Shown here: positions 40,672 to 49,050 of the stretch, piece after piece
How positions within the stretch are numbered: the first letter of the stretch is position 1
Layout of the letters: the number at the start of each line of letters is the position of its first letter
NCBI GenBank assembly: GCA_017745075.1
Contig: JAGIAD010000029.1
Span: 806,001 to 870,000, forward strand
Reading direction: 5' to 3'
From: Sphingobacteriaceae bacterium
GTDB taxonomy: Bacteria > Bacteroidota > Bacteroidia > Sphingobacteriales > Sphingobacteriaceae
DNA length: 64,000 nt
Made by a program: the position numbers and the translations under genes
The notes under the pieces: model-generated
Seen by the model: the letters and a program-made list of their open reading frames with translations, nothing else
Told to the model about the DNA's origin: nothing
Databases searched by the model: none

Positions 40672-42177
40672 TTATTTTTGGAATACCCTTACGTAATCAA
40701 CTTTCATGGTTGCAGGGAAAATAGTGTCATCAATTCCTTTTTTTCCACCCCATCCACCACCAACGGCTACATTTAAAATTACATGGAAATTCTGATCGAA
40801 CGGCCAATCGCCAGGTCCTTTTTTCGTATTGTTAAAAGTGAAGTATTTTTGATCATCTACAAAGAAGTCTATACGGTCGGCGAACCATTCTATCGCATAA
40901 ACATGATATTCGGTATAAGGATTATTAATTTTTAAAGCCTTACCTACCTGGGTTTTAATGACGTGATTAAATTTTTCGGTATGCACCGTTCCATGTACAC
41001 TATCTGGCTCGTAGCCTACGTGTTCCATAATATCAATTTCACCACTTTTCGGCCAGTTGCCGTATTTCCAATCGGTAGGTAAAGCCCATATTGCAGGCCA
41101 TAAGCCCCTGCCTTTAGGCAACATGGCACGTACCTCAACTCTGCCATATTTAAAATCGAATTTATTTTTAGTTACCAGCCTGGCCGAGGTGTAATGATTG
41201 TTTTCTTTATCGGCTTTTATTGCTGTGATGTTCAGGTTTCCTTTTTTTACTACTGCATTTGAGCTATCGGCTTCGGTATAATACTGTAATTCTTTATTGC
41301 CCCAGCCATTTCCGCCTACATCATAACTCCAGTTTTTGCTTAATGGCAAACCGGCATCGTTAAACTCATCGCTCCATTTTAATTTCCAGCCACTTGCCAA
41401 AGGAGTTTTCTTAATCTCTTCGAAAAGCAACTCCGGTTCGTTGGTGGTAATATATTCTACCTGATGCGCCAGGAGCCATTGCATTTCAGGTACGGTATTA
41501 ACCGTCCACGCATTTACAGTAAGGCCAAGTTTTTGTGCATTTTCTATCCAGTTGTCTTTTTGATAAACACTGTAATGGTAATCTACACCGGTAAGCTTAT
41601 CGGCTTTCATTTGTTCGGCACTGATATCGCCTTTCAGATAAGCTACCTTCGCTTTAGGCATGAGGGCTAAAATACGTTTACAATAATCATAATCGAAACT
41701 GATGTACTCGGTCCATTCAACTGCCTTGAGTTTCTGCACCATTTCAACGCATTTATTAGTCACTTCAATGCCGCGTTCCTTGCTAATTAAGGATGGTTTT
41801 ATTTCCAGAATAAGTTTGGTTGTTTTTTGTTTTTTGCCGGCAAGCAAATAAGCTTCCAATGTTGGTATTTTTTCACCATTAGTCATGGTTTTAGTCAGCA
41901 GATCTGCATAATTCACCTTCTCGATAGTCAAACCCTGAAATTCGGGATCGTGGTTGACCACCAAAACGTTATCTGCCGTCATCCATACATCGAATTCTGA
42001 TCCATAACAGCCCAGCTTTACCGCTTCGTTTAACGATGCGATAGAATTTTGAGGGAAATTATTCTTTTTCCAGGCACCACGGTGTGCAATTACCTGATTT
42101 TTGTTCCAGTTAAATTTTTGGCCGAAAGAAGCTGTAAAAATGAACAACATTAGTGTAGAGATAAGTAATCGATTCAT
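40672..42177 (-). CDS. Two-domain enzyme: glycerophosphodiester phosphodiesterase fused to GH16
   Basis: A 501-aa secreted fusion. After the signal peptide (1-20), residues about 28-255 form a GDPD barrel with the full catalytic set: His32 (AHRGAW), Glu61 and Asp63 (GSEFDVW), His76 (VNHDPEF), Glu125 (LILEIKP). Residues about 262-501 form a GH16 beta-jelly-roll of the laminarinase type, with the catalytic GEIDIME (Glu380, Asp382, Glu385), GRVEVRAMLPKGRGLWPAIW, and the C-terminal VDYVRVFQK. The two halves should act on phosphodiester-linked glycerol and on beta-1,3(4)-glucan respectively. A phosphoglycerol-substituted beta-glucan would be one substrate for both; this is inference. A -7-like TACTTTTG lies upstream. 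Confidence 0.9.
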   Translation of the reverse strand: MNRLLISTLMLFIFTASFGQKFNWNKNQVIAHRGAWKKNNFPQNSIASLNEAVKLGCYGSEFDVWMTADNVLVVNHDPEFQGLTIEKVNYADLLTKTMTNGEKIPTLEAYLLAGKKQKTTKLILEIKPSLISKERGIEVTNKCVEMVQKLKAVEWTEYISFDYDYCKRILALMPKAKVAYLKGDISAEQMKADKLTGVDYHYSVYQKDNWIENAQKLGLTVNAWTVNTVPEMQWLLAHQVEYITTNEPELLFEEIKKTPLASGWKLKWSDEFNDAGLPLSKNWSYDVGGNGWGNKELQYYTEADSSNAVVKKGNLNITAIKADKENNHYTSARLVTKNKFDFKYGRVEVRAMLPKGRGLWPAIWALPTDWKYGNWPKSGEIDIMEHVGYEPDSVHGTVHTEKFNHVIKTQVGKALKINNPYTEYHVYAIEWFADRIDFFVDDQKYFTFNNTKKGPGDWPFDQNFHVILNVAVGGGWGGKKGIDDTIFPATMKVDYVRVFQK

Positions 42178-42560
42178 ATCTGGTATGATTATAAAAAAAC
42201 CAAAAGTAGATTTTTATCAGAATACTCGTTTAAAATCAATGTAACCTTTGTATTAATAAAAACAAGATAAACATTTTTAAATTAATCCATTTCCTGCTTA
42301 ATTGCCTATACGCAACCCGCTTTATCAATTAATTCGTATTGAAGCAGGTATCAAAATCAAATAAAAAATTATCCGCACATATCTGCGAAATCAGCGGGAA
42401 ACTATTAACCGTTTTGTTCCCGCAGATTTAAGATGATTAACGCAGAGGATTTTTTGTAGTTGACAGGTAACAAAATTGTACAAGCTATTTTGAAATAAAC
42501 GCGTTACTTAAATATACTTTGCTTTTAATTGATAGGAACAATTTTTACATTTACAATGAT
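42178..42560. other. Spacer with divergent promoter region and a dispersed repeat
   Basis: A 383-bp gap between divergent genes. TACTTTTG on the minus strand (42208-42201) is a likely -7 element of the GDPD-GH16 gene. Between 42370 and 42455 are words such as TATCTGCGAAATCAGCGGG and CGCAGATTTAAGATGATTAACGCAGAG, which look like a dispersed intergenic repeat. No gene was seen. Confidence 0.5.
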
Positions 42561-45500
42561 ATGGTGAGCAATAATTACAACGATTTATTACGGAAGATAG
42601 ATGAGTTTATCCGCAAATTTTATCTCAATAAAATTTTGCGGGGCAGTATTTATGCCGCTGCAATACTTCTCGCCCTGTACTTAGTTGTTTTTTTAAGTCT
42701 TTATTATCTCAATCCAGCCGCAGGTTTTAAAACCTTTGTATTTTTTGCTTATTTGCTTGTTGCCGTATTGTTAGTCGGTTTTTTAATTGTGAAGCCCCTG
42801 CTCGCCATGCTAAAACTGGGCAAACACCTTACCTTCGATGAAGCATCGGTTATCATCGGAAATCACTTTTCCGATATTAAGGATAAGTTACTCAACACGC
42901 TGCAGCTTCACCGCCTGTCAGAAAACCAACCCAACAACAACCACCTCATTATTGCCAGTATCGACCAGAAAATATTGGAACTTAAACCCGTTCCTTTTTA
43001 TACAGCGGTAAGCATTAACGACAACAGAAAGTATTTAAAATACCTTTTTATTCCCCTTTCCATCATTTTATTGATCGCCATTATTGCACCCGCCATTTTA
43101 CGTGAAGGTACCAACAGTTTTTTTAAGTACGACGAATATATTGCACCAAAGGCTCCTTTCTCTTTTGCGGTTTTAAATAAAAGCTTAACCGTTACGCAGG
43201 GCGATGATATAACCATCAACCTGAAACTATCGGGCGATCAATTGCCTGCCGAAATTTATGTAGAGGACGGAAAAAATACTTATAAACTGCAGAAAGAGAA
43301 TATCAGCAAGTTTAATTACAGCATAAAAAATATCCAGAGCGATAAAAAACTGATTTTTAAAGGTGGAGGCTTTAGCTCTTCGGTATTTACCCTTACCGTT
43401 AAACCGCGACCGGAGCTGCTTAATGCAAGTGCCACTTTAAATTTTCCGGCCTATCTGGGCAAAAAACCTGAACAAATTGCCAACGTTGGCGACCTGCTCC
43501 TGCCCGAAGGAACAAAAGTTACATGGAACTTTAAAACCGGAAAAAGCAATTCAATCCTGTTTATCCTAAATAATACGGAGAATATTTTAAAAGTTGAAAA
43601 CAATGAATCGGTTTTCAATGCCACTATAAAAAATAATTCAAGGTATAGCATTACCCCTAAAAATGAATATGTTACCCTCCGCGATTCTTTATCACATCAG
43701 ATCACGGTGGTTAAAGATCAGGCTCCGGGTATTACCGTAGAAGAAAAGCCAGATTCTGTAAGTAATAAAGCCCTGTATTTTAGTGGTCAGGTTACCGACG
43801 ATTATGGTTTTAGCCGCCTAAGCTTTAAATACAATATCAAAGAAAATAACCGGATCATTGGTTCTGTAACCAAAAATATCGCCATTAAAAGCAATGTTAC
43901 CGAAAATACCTTCTTCTATTTTTGGGATTTAAAAACCACTCAGGCAAAAGCCGGACAGGAAATCGAATATTATTTCGAAGTGGCTGACAACGATGGGATT
44001 AATGGAGCAAAAGTTACCCGGTCGGAAATTAAAACTTTCAAACAGCCTACCAAAAAAGAAACTGCCGAACAGGTAAATGCTAGTAACCAGGCCCTGAAAC
44101 AGAAAGTGCAGTCGGCCATCCGTCTGGCCAATACCATCGAAAAGGAAAGTAAAAAGATTGCTGAAAGCCTCATTGATAAAAAACAGATCTCTTTCGAGGA
44201 TAAAAAGCAGATCGAAGCCCTGTTGGATAAACAAAAACAACTCGATGAAGCTGTAAAAGAAATTAAAGAACAAAACGACAAAAACATCCAGCAACAGGAA
44301 GATCAGAAACAAACAGAAGAACTTTTAGAAAAACAAAAGCAGATCAAAGACCTCTTTGATAATGTACTGGATGAAAAAACAAAAGAACTTTTGCAAAAGC
44401 TGCAGAATCTGATTAATGAGAAAAATAAAGATCAGACACAGAATGAGCTTTCCAAAATGCAGTTAGACAATAAAACCCTTAAAAATGAATTGGACAGGAT
44501 TTTAGAACTCTATAAACAGTTAGAATTTGAGCAAAATCTTCAAACGGATATCGACCGGCTGAATGAACTTGCTAAAGAACAAAAAGAGCTTGCAGAACAA
44601 ACAAAAGATAAAAAACAGGATAACGAATCTCTAAAGCAAAAACAGGATGCGCTTAACAAAGAGATGAAAGACCTTAAAGAGGATCTTAAAAAGCTGGAAG
44701 AAAAAAATAAATCATTAGAAAGGCCAAACCCATTCGAAAACCCTGAAAAAGATATCCAGGACATACAAAAAGAACAACAGGACAGTAAAGATGCTTTAGA
44801 TAAAAAAGACACTAAAAATGCGAGCCAAAAACAGCAAAAGGCTGCAGATCAGATGGAAAAATTATCTAAAAAAATGAGCGATATGCAACAACAGGGAGAA
44901 GAAATGGAAAACAACCTGAATGCCAAAGAATTACGCAGATTACTAGAAAACTTATTGACCACCTCATTTGATCAGGAAAAAGTTATGCTGGCTTTAAAGA
45001 AAATGAATGCGACTGATCCATCTTACACCAGCAATGTTCAGAAACAGCGCAGCATCAAAGATAACCTTAAAACCATTGCCGATAGTTTATATAGTTTAAG
45101 CAAGCGGGTTCCACAGATAGAATCGACGGTTAACGAGGAAATGAATAAAATCAACTTCAATCTCGACAAAAGTTTAGAAAGCCTGGGTGATAGAAGAACG
45201 CCCGAAGCCAATCGTTTTCAGCAGTTTACCATGACTTCTATCAACAACCTCACACTCATGCTGAGTGAAGCCTTAAGCCAGCTGCAAAACATGCAGAAAA
45301 ATGGTAAAGGCGGCAGCGGAAAGAAACAAAAGCAGGGCATGAAACAGCTTTCGCAGATGCAGGATCAGCTGAATAAAAGTATGCAGAAAGCAAGAGAGCA
45401 AATGCAAAAATCAGGAGGCAATCAAGGTACGGTAGGTAAAGGGCAGATGAGCCAGGAGTTCAGTAAAATGGCACAGCAACAGCAGATGATCCGTCAGGCA

Positions 45501-45878
45501 CTGGAAAAAATCAATCGTGAAGAAAATAAAGATGGAACCGGTAAAATGGGCAACCTGAATGAGGCGATTAAAGAAATGAAACAGACGGAGAGCGATTTGG
45601 TTAACAAGCGCTTACAACAGGAAACCTTAAACAGACAGAAAGACCTCTTAACCAAATTATTGGAAGCGGAGAAAGCAGAGCGCGACCAGGAAGAAGATTC
45701 AAAACGCGAAAGTAAAGCCGCCAAACAGTTCCCTCCATCCTACCAGAAAATGGTCGATCAGTTTAAAAAACAGCAGCAGAATGGAAATGATATGCTGCAA
45801 AAGCTTCCTCCTAGTTTAAATTATTACTATAAAAATAAAATTGCTGAATATTTTAAATCGTTGAATATTAGTCAATAA
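42561..45878 (+). CDS. DUF4175 family protein with long coiled-coil region
   Basis: A 1105-aa protein. Hydrophobic segments lie near residues 24-85 (two helices) and near 170-190, followed by an Ig-like extracytoplasmic region, then a Gln/Lys/Glu-rich coiled-coil stretch of several hundred residues (about 500-1070; for example QKQTEELLEKQKQIKDLFDN, LNKEMKDLKEDLKKLEEKNK). DUF4175 proteins are common in Bacteroidota and have no known role, although their architecture suggests an envelope-associated structural protein. I chose the ATG at 42561 (MVSNNYNDLLRKIDEF); an upstream in-frame start at 42519 adds a less likely N-terminus. Reading frames on the other strand here are low-complexity shadows. 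Confidence 0.87.
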   Translation: MVSNNYNDLLRKIDEFIRKFYLNKILRGSIYAAAILLALYLVVFLSLYYLNPAAGFKTFVFFAYLLVAVLLVGFLIVKPLLAMLKLGKHLTFDEASVIIGNHFSDIKDKLLNTLQLHRLSENQPNNNHLIIASIDQKILELKPVPFYTAVSINDNRKYLKYLFIPLSIILLIAIIAPAILREGTNSFFKYDEYIAPKAPFSFAVLNKSLTVTQGDDITINLKLSGDQLPAEIYVEDGKNTYKLQKENISKFNYSIKNIQSDKKLIFKGGGFSSSVFTLTVKPRPELLNASATLNFPAYLGKKPEQIANVGDLLLPEGTKVTWNFKTGKSNSILFILNNTENILKVENNESVFNATIKNNSRYSITPKNEYVTLRDSLSHQITVVKDQAPGITVEEKPDSVSNKALYFSGQVTDDYGFSRLSFKYNIKENNRIIGSVTKNIAIKSNVTENTFFYFWDLKTTQAKAGQEIEYYFEVADNDGINGAKVTRSEIKTFKQPTKKETAEQVNASNQALKQKVQSAIRLANTIEKESKKIAESLIDKKQISFEDKKQIEALLDKQKQLDEAVKEIKEQNDKNIQQQEDQKQTEELLEKQKQIKDLFDNVLDEKTKELLQKLQNLINEKNKDQTQNELSKMQLDNKTLKNELDRILELYKQLEFEQNLQTDIDRLNELAKEQKELAEQTKDKKQDNESLKQKQDALNKEMKDLKEDLKKLEEKNKSLERPNPFENPEKDIQDIQKEQQDSKDALDKKDTKNASQKQQKAADQMEKLSKKMSDMQQQGEEMENNLNAKELRRLLENLLTTSFDQEKVMLALKKMNATDPSYTSNVQKQRSIKDNLKTIADSLYSLSKRVPQIESTVNEEMNKINFNLDKSLESLGDRRTPEANRFQQFTMTSINNLTLMLSEALSQLQNMQKNGKGGSGKKQKQGMKQLSQMQDQLNKSMQKAREQMQKSGGNQGTVGKGQMSQEFSKMAQQQQMIRQALEKINREENKDGTGKMGNLNEAIKEMKQTESDLVNKRLQQETLNRQKDLLTKLLEAEKAERDQEEDSKRESKAAKQFPPSYQKMVDQFKKQQQNGNDMLQKLPPSLNYYYKNKIAEYFKSLNISQ

Positions 45879-45926
45879 ATTAGTTGACTTGAACATATTC
45901 AGAAGAGACAAGCTTCATAAGATGGT

Positions 45927-45965
45927 CGTCATCTCGACTGAAGCTTAGCGGGAATGGAGAGATCT
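45927..45965. repeat. REP-like half element, family B
   Basis: CGTCATCTCGACTGAAG...GGAATGGAGAGATCT: the left half of the family B element seen at 2336-2419; the right half is missing. Confidence 0.65.
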
Positions 45966-46063
45966 ATCCAGACAATTCTCTTTAGTTAAGATTGTTACTC
46001 GAACTAACCACCACTTACGGTTTAGAGAGCACTCCAAAAATACCTGCCATAAATTATATTTCT

Positions 46064-46071
46064 TAAATTTG
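46064..46071 (+). promoter_or_regulatory. Candidate -7 element (TAAATTTG) for ybeY
   Basis: An exact TAnnTTTG match 19 bases before the ybeY ATG. A CTG, not TTG, lies 17 bases upstream. Confidence 0.5.
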
Positions 46072-46090
46072 CACCATAACAAACAACAAT

Positions 46091-46528
46091 ATGCCTGCAA
46101 TTTCTTTTTTTACTGAATCAGTTAGCTATAATCTTCCTCAAAAACTAAAAATCAAAAAATGGATTAAAGCTACCATTGAAAAAGAAGGTTATCAATTGCA
46201 GCAACTCAACTTCATTTTCTGTAGTGATGAGTACCTGTTGGGCATCAATCAACAATACTTAAATCATGATACTTATACCGATATCATTACCTTCGATAAT
46301 TCGGAAGAAGAAAAACAGATCGTAAGTGATATTTTCATCAGCATAGAACGCGTGAAAGAAAATGCAAAAACCTTTAAAACTTCAGAATTTGACGAGGTTT
46401 GCCGCATCATGATCCATGGAACCCTCCACTTATTGGGTTATAAAGACAAAGGAAAGGCCGCTAAAGCCTTGATGACCCAAAAAGAAGATGAACATTTAGG
46501 CTATAGGACCGAATTTGGATTAGTTTAA
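46091..46528 (+). CDS. ybeY: rRNA maturation RNase YbeY
   Basis: A 145-aa metal-dependent endoribonuclease required for 16S rRNA 3'-end processing and 70S quality control. The signature is MIHGTLHLLGYKDKGK, in which the third canonical metal-binding His (HxxxHxxxxxH) is replaced by Lys-Asp-Lys; this substitution is usual in Bacteroidota YbeY. The TYTDIITFDNS and DIFISIERVKENA strands are also conserved. It is a single gene with its own candidate promoter. Confidence 0.94.
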   Translation: MPAISFFTESVSYNLPQKLKIKKWIKATIEKEGYQLQQLNFIFCSDEYLLGINQQYLNHDTYTDIITFDNSEEEKQIVSDIFISIERVKENAKTFKTSEFDEVCRIMIHGTLHLLGYKDKGKAAKALMTQKEDEHLGYRTEFGLV

Positions 46529-46551
46529 CTTGTTATTTTCTACTCCATCAT

Positions 46552-46576
46552 GTCATTCTGAGCACAGCGAAGGATG
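46552..46576. repeat. REP-like half element, family A
   Basis: GTCATTCTGAGCACAGCGAAGGATG, one arm of the family A repeat. A shorter inverted echo, CAACATCCCTCG, appears at about 46641-46653. Confidence 0.6.
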
Positions 46577-46703
46577 TTTAAGTTCATGATCAATGTTGCC
46601 AGGATGTAATAAATCATCATGATGAGTACCATCTGCCTGCTCAACATCCCTCGTATCAATGCGATTAATTTCAATTAAAATATTGCTACCTAAATTTTTG
46701 CCG

Positions 46704-46730
46704 TTCGTCTAACATTTACGGGCATTCGTC
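46704..46730 (+). promoter_or_regulatory. Direct repeat resembling a LytTR regulator site
   Basis: GCCGTTCGTC (core TTCGTC at 46704-46709) and GCATTCGTC (core at 46725-46730) are in the same orientation, 21 bases start to start, i.e. two helical turns. The first half fits 8 of 9 positions of the general LytTR half-site pattern. A TATAAT follows at 46750-46755. No LytTR regulator gene is in the window. Confidence 0.35.
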
Positions 46731-46821
46731 GACAATTAGTCTATACTGGTATAATACTCCAAAACTGCCTGCAACATTTCCAATCAAACAAAGTCTTATA
46801 TTTAAAAACAACAATTACATA

Positions 46822-46860
46822 ATGGCTGGGATTTATATTCTATACATTATATCAAGATAA
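46822..46860 (+). CDS. Possible 12-residue peptide ORF
   Basis: ATG followed by 11 sense codons and TAA, encoding MAGIYILYIISR, hydrophobic with one terminal Arg. It lies between a direct-repeat promoter-like region and a strong terminator, so it could be the coding part of a very short mRNA; an untranslated small RNA is equally possible. Chance occurrence of such a short frame is likely on sequence grounds alone. Confidence 0.22.
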   Translation: MAGIYILYIISR

Positions 46861-46887
46861 AGTTTAGTTTTAGTTAATGATTGAAGC

Positions 46888-46923
46888 AGCGGTGGAGCGA
46901 GTCCAACCGCTGTTTTGTTTTAT
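46888..46923 (+). terminator. Orphan Rho-independent terminator
   Basis: CAGCGG-T-GGA pairs with TCCAACCGCTG (one bulge), followed by TTTTGTTTTAT. It lies 360 bases after ybeY and before the ABC-F promoter, so it does not obviously end a known gene. Confidence 0.75.
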
Positions 46924-47034
46924 AGTAAAAACTTAACCAGCAAAACGCAGAACCAACAACATCAAGTTTTTGCCATTTTTATCTGATACAGAAGTCCTTT
47001 CAACTTGAATATGCCGTTGCAATTAATTTATACT

Positions 47035-47042
47035 TACCTTTG
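47035..47042 (+). promoter_or_regulatory. Candidate -7 element (TACCTTTG) of the ABC-F gene
   Basis: An exact consensus 37 bases before the TTG start. The nearest TTG upstream (47017-47019) is at 15 bases, shorter than usual. Confidence 0.5.
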
Positions 47043-47079
47043 CACTAATTTTCCTTTATAAATCCGAAATACAAAAAAA

Positions 47080-48942
47080 TTGAGCACACTAATTGCGGCG
47101 GAAGGCTTAGGACATGGTTACCATGACGAATGGCTATTTAAGAATTTAACCTTAGGCATTAACTCTGGTCAGCGCGTAGCGTTGGTTGGTATCAACGGCG
47201 CGGGTAAGAGTACACTTTTGAAATTATTGGCAGAAAGATTCCCTCCGCTTGAAGGTAAAATTGTAAAAAATAAATCCGTTAAAATTGGTTTTCTTGACCA
47301 GGAACCACAGTTTACTCCAGGTTTTTCAATTAGCGACCATATTTTTTCTTTAGAGAACAAACAACAGCAACTAATTAAAGAATATGAAGAGCTGATAGAA
47401 GATCCCAATCCGGATGAGAAAAAGCTTAACCGTTTGTATGAAGAACTGAGTGAACATAATGCCTGGGAATATGAGCATCAAATCAAAACCATTCTCAACC
47501 GCATGGGCATTACCCATCTTCAACAGAAAATTGACACGTTATCTGGCGGACAAAAGAAACGTTTGGCTTTAGCTAAGTTATTGATTGAAGATCCCGAAAT
47601 TCTGGTACTTGATGAACCAACCAACCATTTGGATATTGATACCATAGAGTGGCTTGAAAAATTATTAACCACCGGGCAAAAAACAATACTGCTGGTAACG
47701 CACGACAGATACTTTCTGGATAATGTTTGCAATACGATAGTAGAATTGGACAAAGGAAAAATATTTAATTATAATGGAAATTATGCTTACTTCCTCGAAA
47801 AGAAAAGCGAAAGGGAGGCTTTAGACGCAACGGTTTTACATAAGAACCAACAGCTACTAAAAAAAGAATTGGAGTGGATGAGGCGCATGCCACAGGCCCG
47901 TGCAACGAAATCGCAGGCCAGGATCGATGCTTTCTATAATCTTGAGGAAAAAACCAAGAAAAAGACTGACAATCAGAACATTACACTAAATATGAAGATG
48001 TCTCGTCAGGGCGGTAAGATTATTGAACTGGAGCATATAAAAAAATCATTTGATGGGCGTCCTATCATTAACGATTTTAGCTATACCTTTAAAAAAGGCG
48101 ATCGTATTGGCCTGGCTGGAAAAAACGGAACTGGAAAATCTACCTTATTAAATATTATTACCAACCATTTACAACCAGATGCAGGTAAAGTAGATACTGG
48201 TGAAACGACTGTTTTCGGCTACTACAAACAGGGTGGTTTAACTTTCGATCCGAAAGAAAGGGTAATTGATATAGTGAAATCAGATGCCGAATATATCAAG
48301 ATGGCTGATGGTTCTGTTATTACTGCCTCTGCCCTATTAACCTTATTTCTTTTCCCGCCAAAGAAACAGCACGGCATGGTAGAGAAACTGAGCGGAGGAG
48401 AAAAGAAACGGTTGAACCTGATGAAAGTATTGATGCAAAATCCAAACTTCCTCATTTTGGATGAGCCAACAAACGACCTGGATATCGATACCTTAAATGT
48501 ACTCGAAGAATTCTTAGAAAACTTTCCGGGTATATTAATGTTGGTTTCTCACGATAGATACCTGCTCGACAAAATGAGCGACCAGCTCTTCATCATGGAA
48601 GGCGAAGGTGTAGTTAAAATTTACAATGGCAATTATTCAGAATACCGTTTAAGTTTAGAACAACCAAAAGCTAAGGTTGAAACTAAAAAAGCCCCTGCCC
48701 CAGTTGTAGAACAAGCCCCGGTTAAAACTTCAAAAAAATTAAGTTTTAAGGAGCAAAAAGAATTGGAAGAAAGTGAGAAAGGTATAGAAGAAACAGAAAA
48801 TAAAATAGCCGAGTTAACGCAAACCTTAAACAGTATAGATGCTGCCGACTATATTAAAATACAGGAAGTATCTTCAGAAATAGAAAGACTTCAGATTAAA
48901 TTAGATGATTATACCATGCGTTGGCTGGAGCTTTCAGAATAA
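47080..48942 (+). CDS. ABC-F family ATPase (Uup-like)
   Basis: A 620-aa soluble protein with two ATP-binding domains and no membrane domain. Domain 1: Walker A GINGAGKST, signature TLSGGQKKRLALAK, Walker B EILVLDEPTNHLD. Domain 2: GKNGTGKST, EKLSGGEKKRLNLMK, FLILDEPTNDLD. A linker (about 235-300, MRRMPQARATKSQARIDAF) and a C-terminal coiled coil (about 545-620) are typical of Uup, which acts in ribosome or DNA maintenance. Translation appears to start at TTG 47080: the conserved N-terminus MSTLIAAEGLGHGY begins there and no in-frame ATG lies closely upstream. Confidence 0.92.
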   Translation: MSTLIAAEGLGHGYHDEWLFKNLTLGINSGQRVALVGINGAGKSTLLKLLAERFPPLEGKIVKNKSVKIGFLDQEPQFTPGFSISDHIFSLENKQQQLIKEYEELIEDPNPDEKKLNRLYEELSEHNAWEYEHQIKTILNRMGITHLQQKIDTLSGGQKKRLALAKLLIEDPEILVLDEPTNHLDIDTIEWLEKLLTTGQKTILLVTHDRYFLDNVCNTIVELDKGKIFNYNGNYAYFLEKKSEREALDATVLHKNQQLLKKELEWMRRMPQARATKSQARIDAFYNLEEKTKKKTDNQNITLNMKMSRQGGKIIELEHIKKSFDGRPIINDFSYTFKKGDRIGLAGKNGTGKSTLLNIITNHLQPDAGKVDTGETTVFGYYKQGGLTFDPKERVIDIVKSDAEYIKMADGSVITASALLTLFLFPPKKQHGMVEKLSGGEKKRLNLMKVLMQNPNFLILDEPTNDLDIDTLNVLEEFLENFPGILMLVSHDRYLLDKMSDQLFIMEGEGVVKIYNGNYSEYRLSLEQPKAKVETKKAPAPVVEQAPVKTSKKLSFKEQKELEESEKGIEETENKIAELTQTLNSIDAADYIKIQEVSSEIERLQIKLDDYTMRWLELSE

Positions 48943-48973
48943 CAGAAACAATTCCGTTCTGTTTTCCACGTTA

Positions 48974-48989
48974 TGTTTCACGTGGAACA
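48974..48989. promoter_or_regulatory. parS-like site 1
   Basis: TGTTTCACGTGGAACA: one base differs from the bacterial parS consensus TGTTTCACGTGAAACA, the ParB-binding centromere sequence. Confidence 0.72.
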
Positions 48990-49002
48990 TCAGGATATCG
49001 TC

Positions 49003-49023
49003 ATGCTGAATTTATTTCAGCAT
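49003..49023. repeat. REP-like hairpin, family D
   Basis: ATGCTGAA-TTTAT-TTCAGCAT, perfect arms, located between the two parS-like sites. Confidence 0.75.
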
Positions 49024-49050
49024 TTCAATAGAAGTTAAATAAAATCAAAT

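Larger units (their letters stand above)
46529..47079. other. Long spacer with an orphan small transcription unit
   Basis: This 551-bp stretch holds a family A half repeat (46552-46576), a pair of TTCGTC direct repeats 21 bases apart (46704-46730), a 12-codon ORF (46822-46860), a strong terminator (46888-46923), and a candidate -7 element for the ABC-F gene (47035-47042). Confidence 0.6.

Noticed and set aside
42178..42560. Origin of replication in the 383-bp gap before the DUF4175 gene
   Set aside because: No DnaA-box cluster is visible; the recognisable words match dispersed intergenic repeats and a gene promoter.
43929..45724. Several long minus-strand frames rich in Phe, Leu and Ser opposite the DUF4175 gene
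   Set aside because: They are complements of the Lys/Glu/Gln-rich coiled-coil codons and have no promoter or conserved motif.
46091..46528. YbeY loss of the third metal-binding His as a sign of inactivation
   Set aside because: The Lys-Asp-Lys replacement is the normal form in Bacteroidota YbeY, so it is not evidence of decay.
46729..46755. A sigma-70 style -35/-10 pair (TCGACA, TATAAT) upstream of the 12-codon ORF
   Set aside because: Spacing is only 15 bases and the phylum does not normally use this promoter type. I kept only the TATAAT mention as part of the orphan unit.
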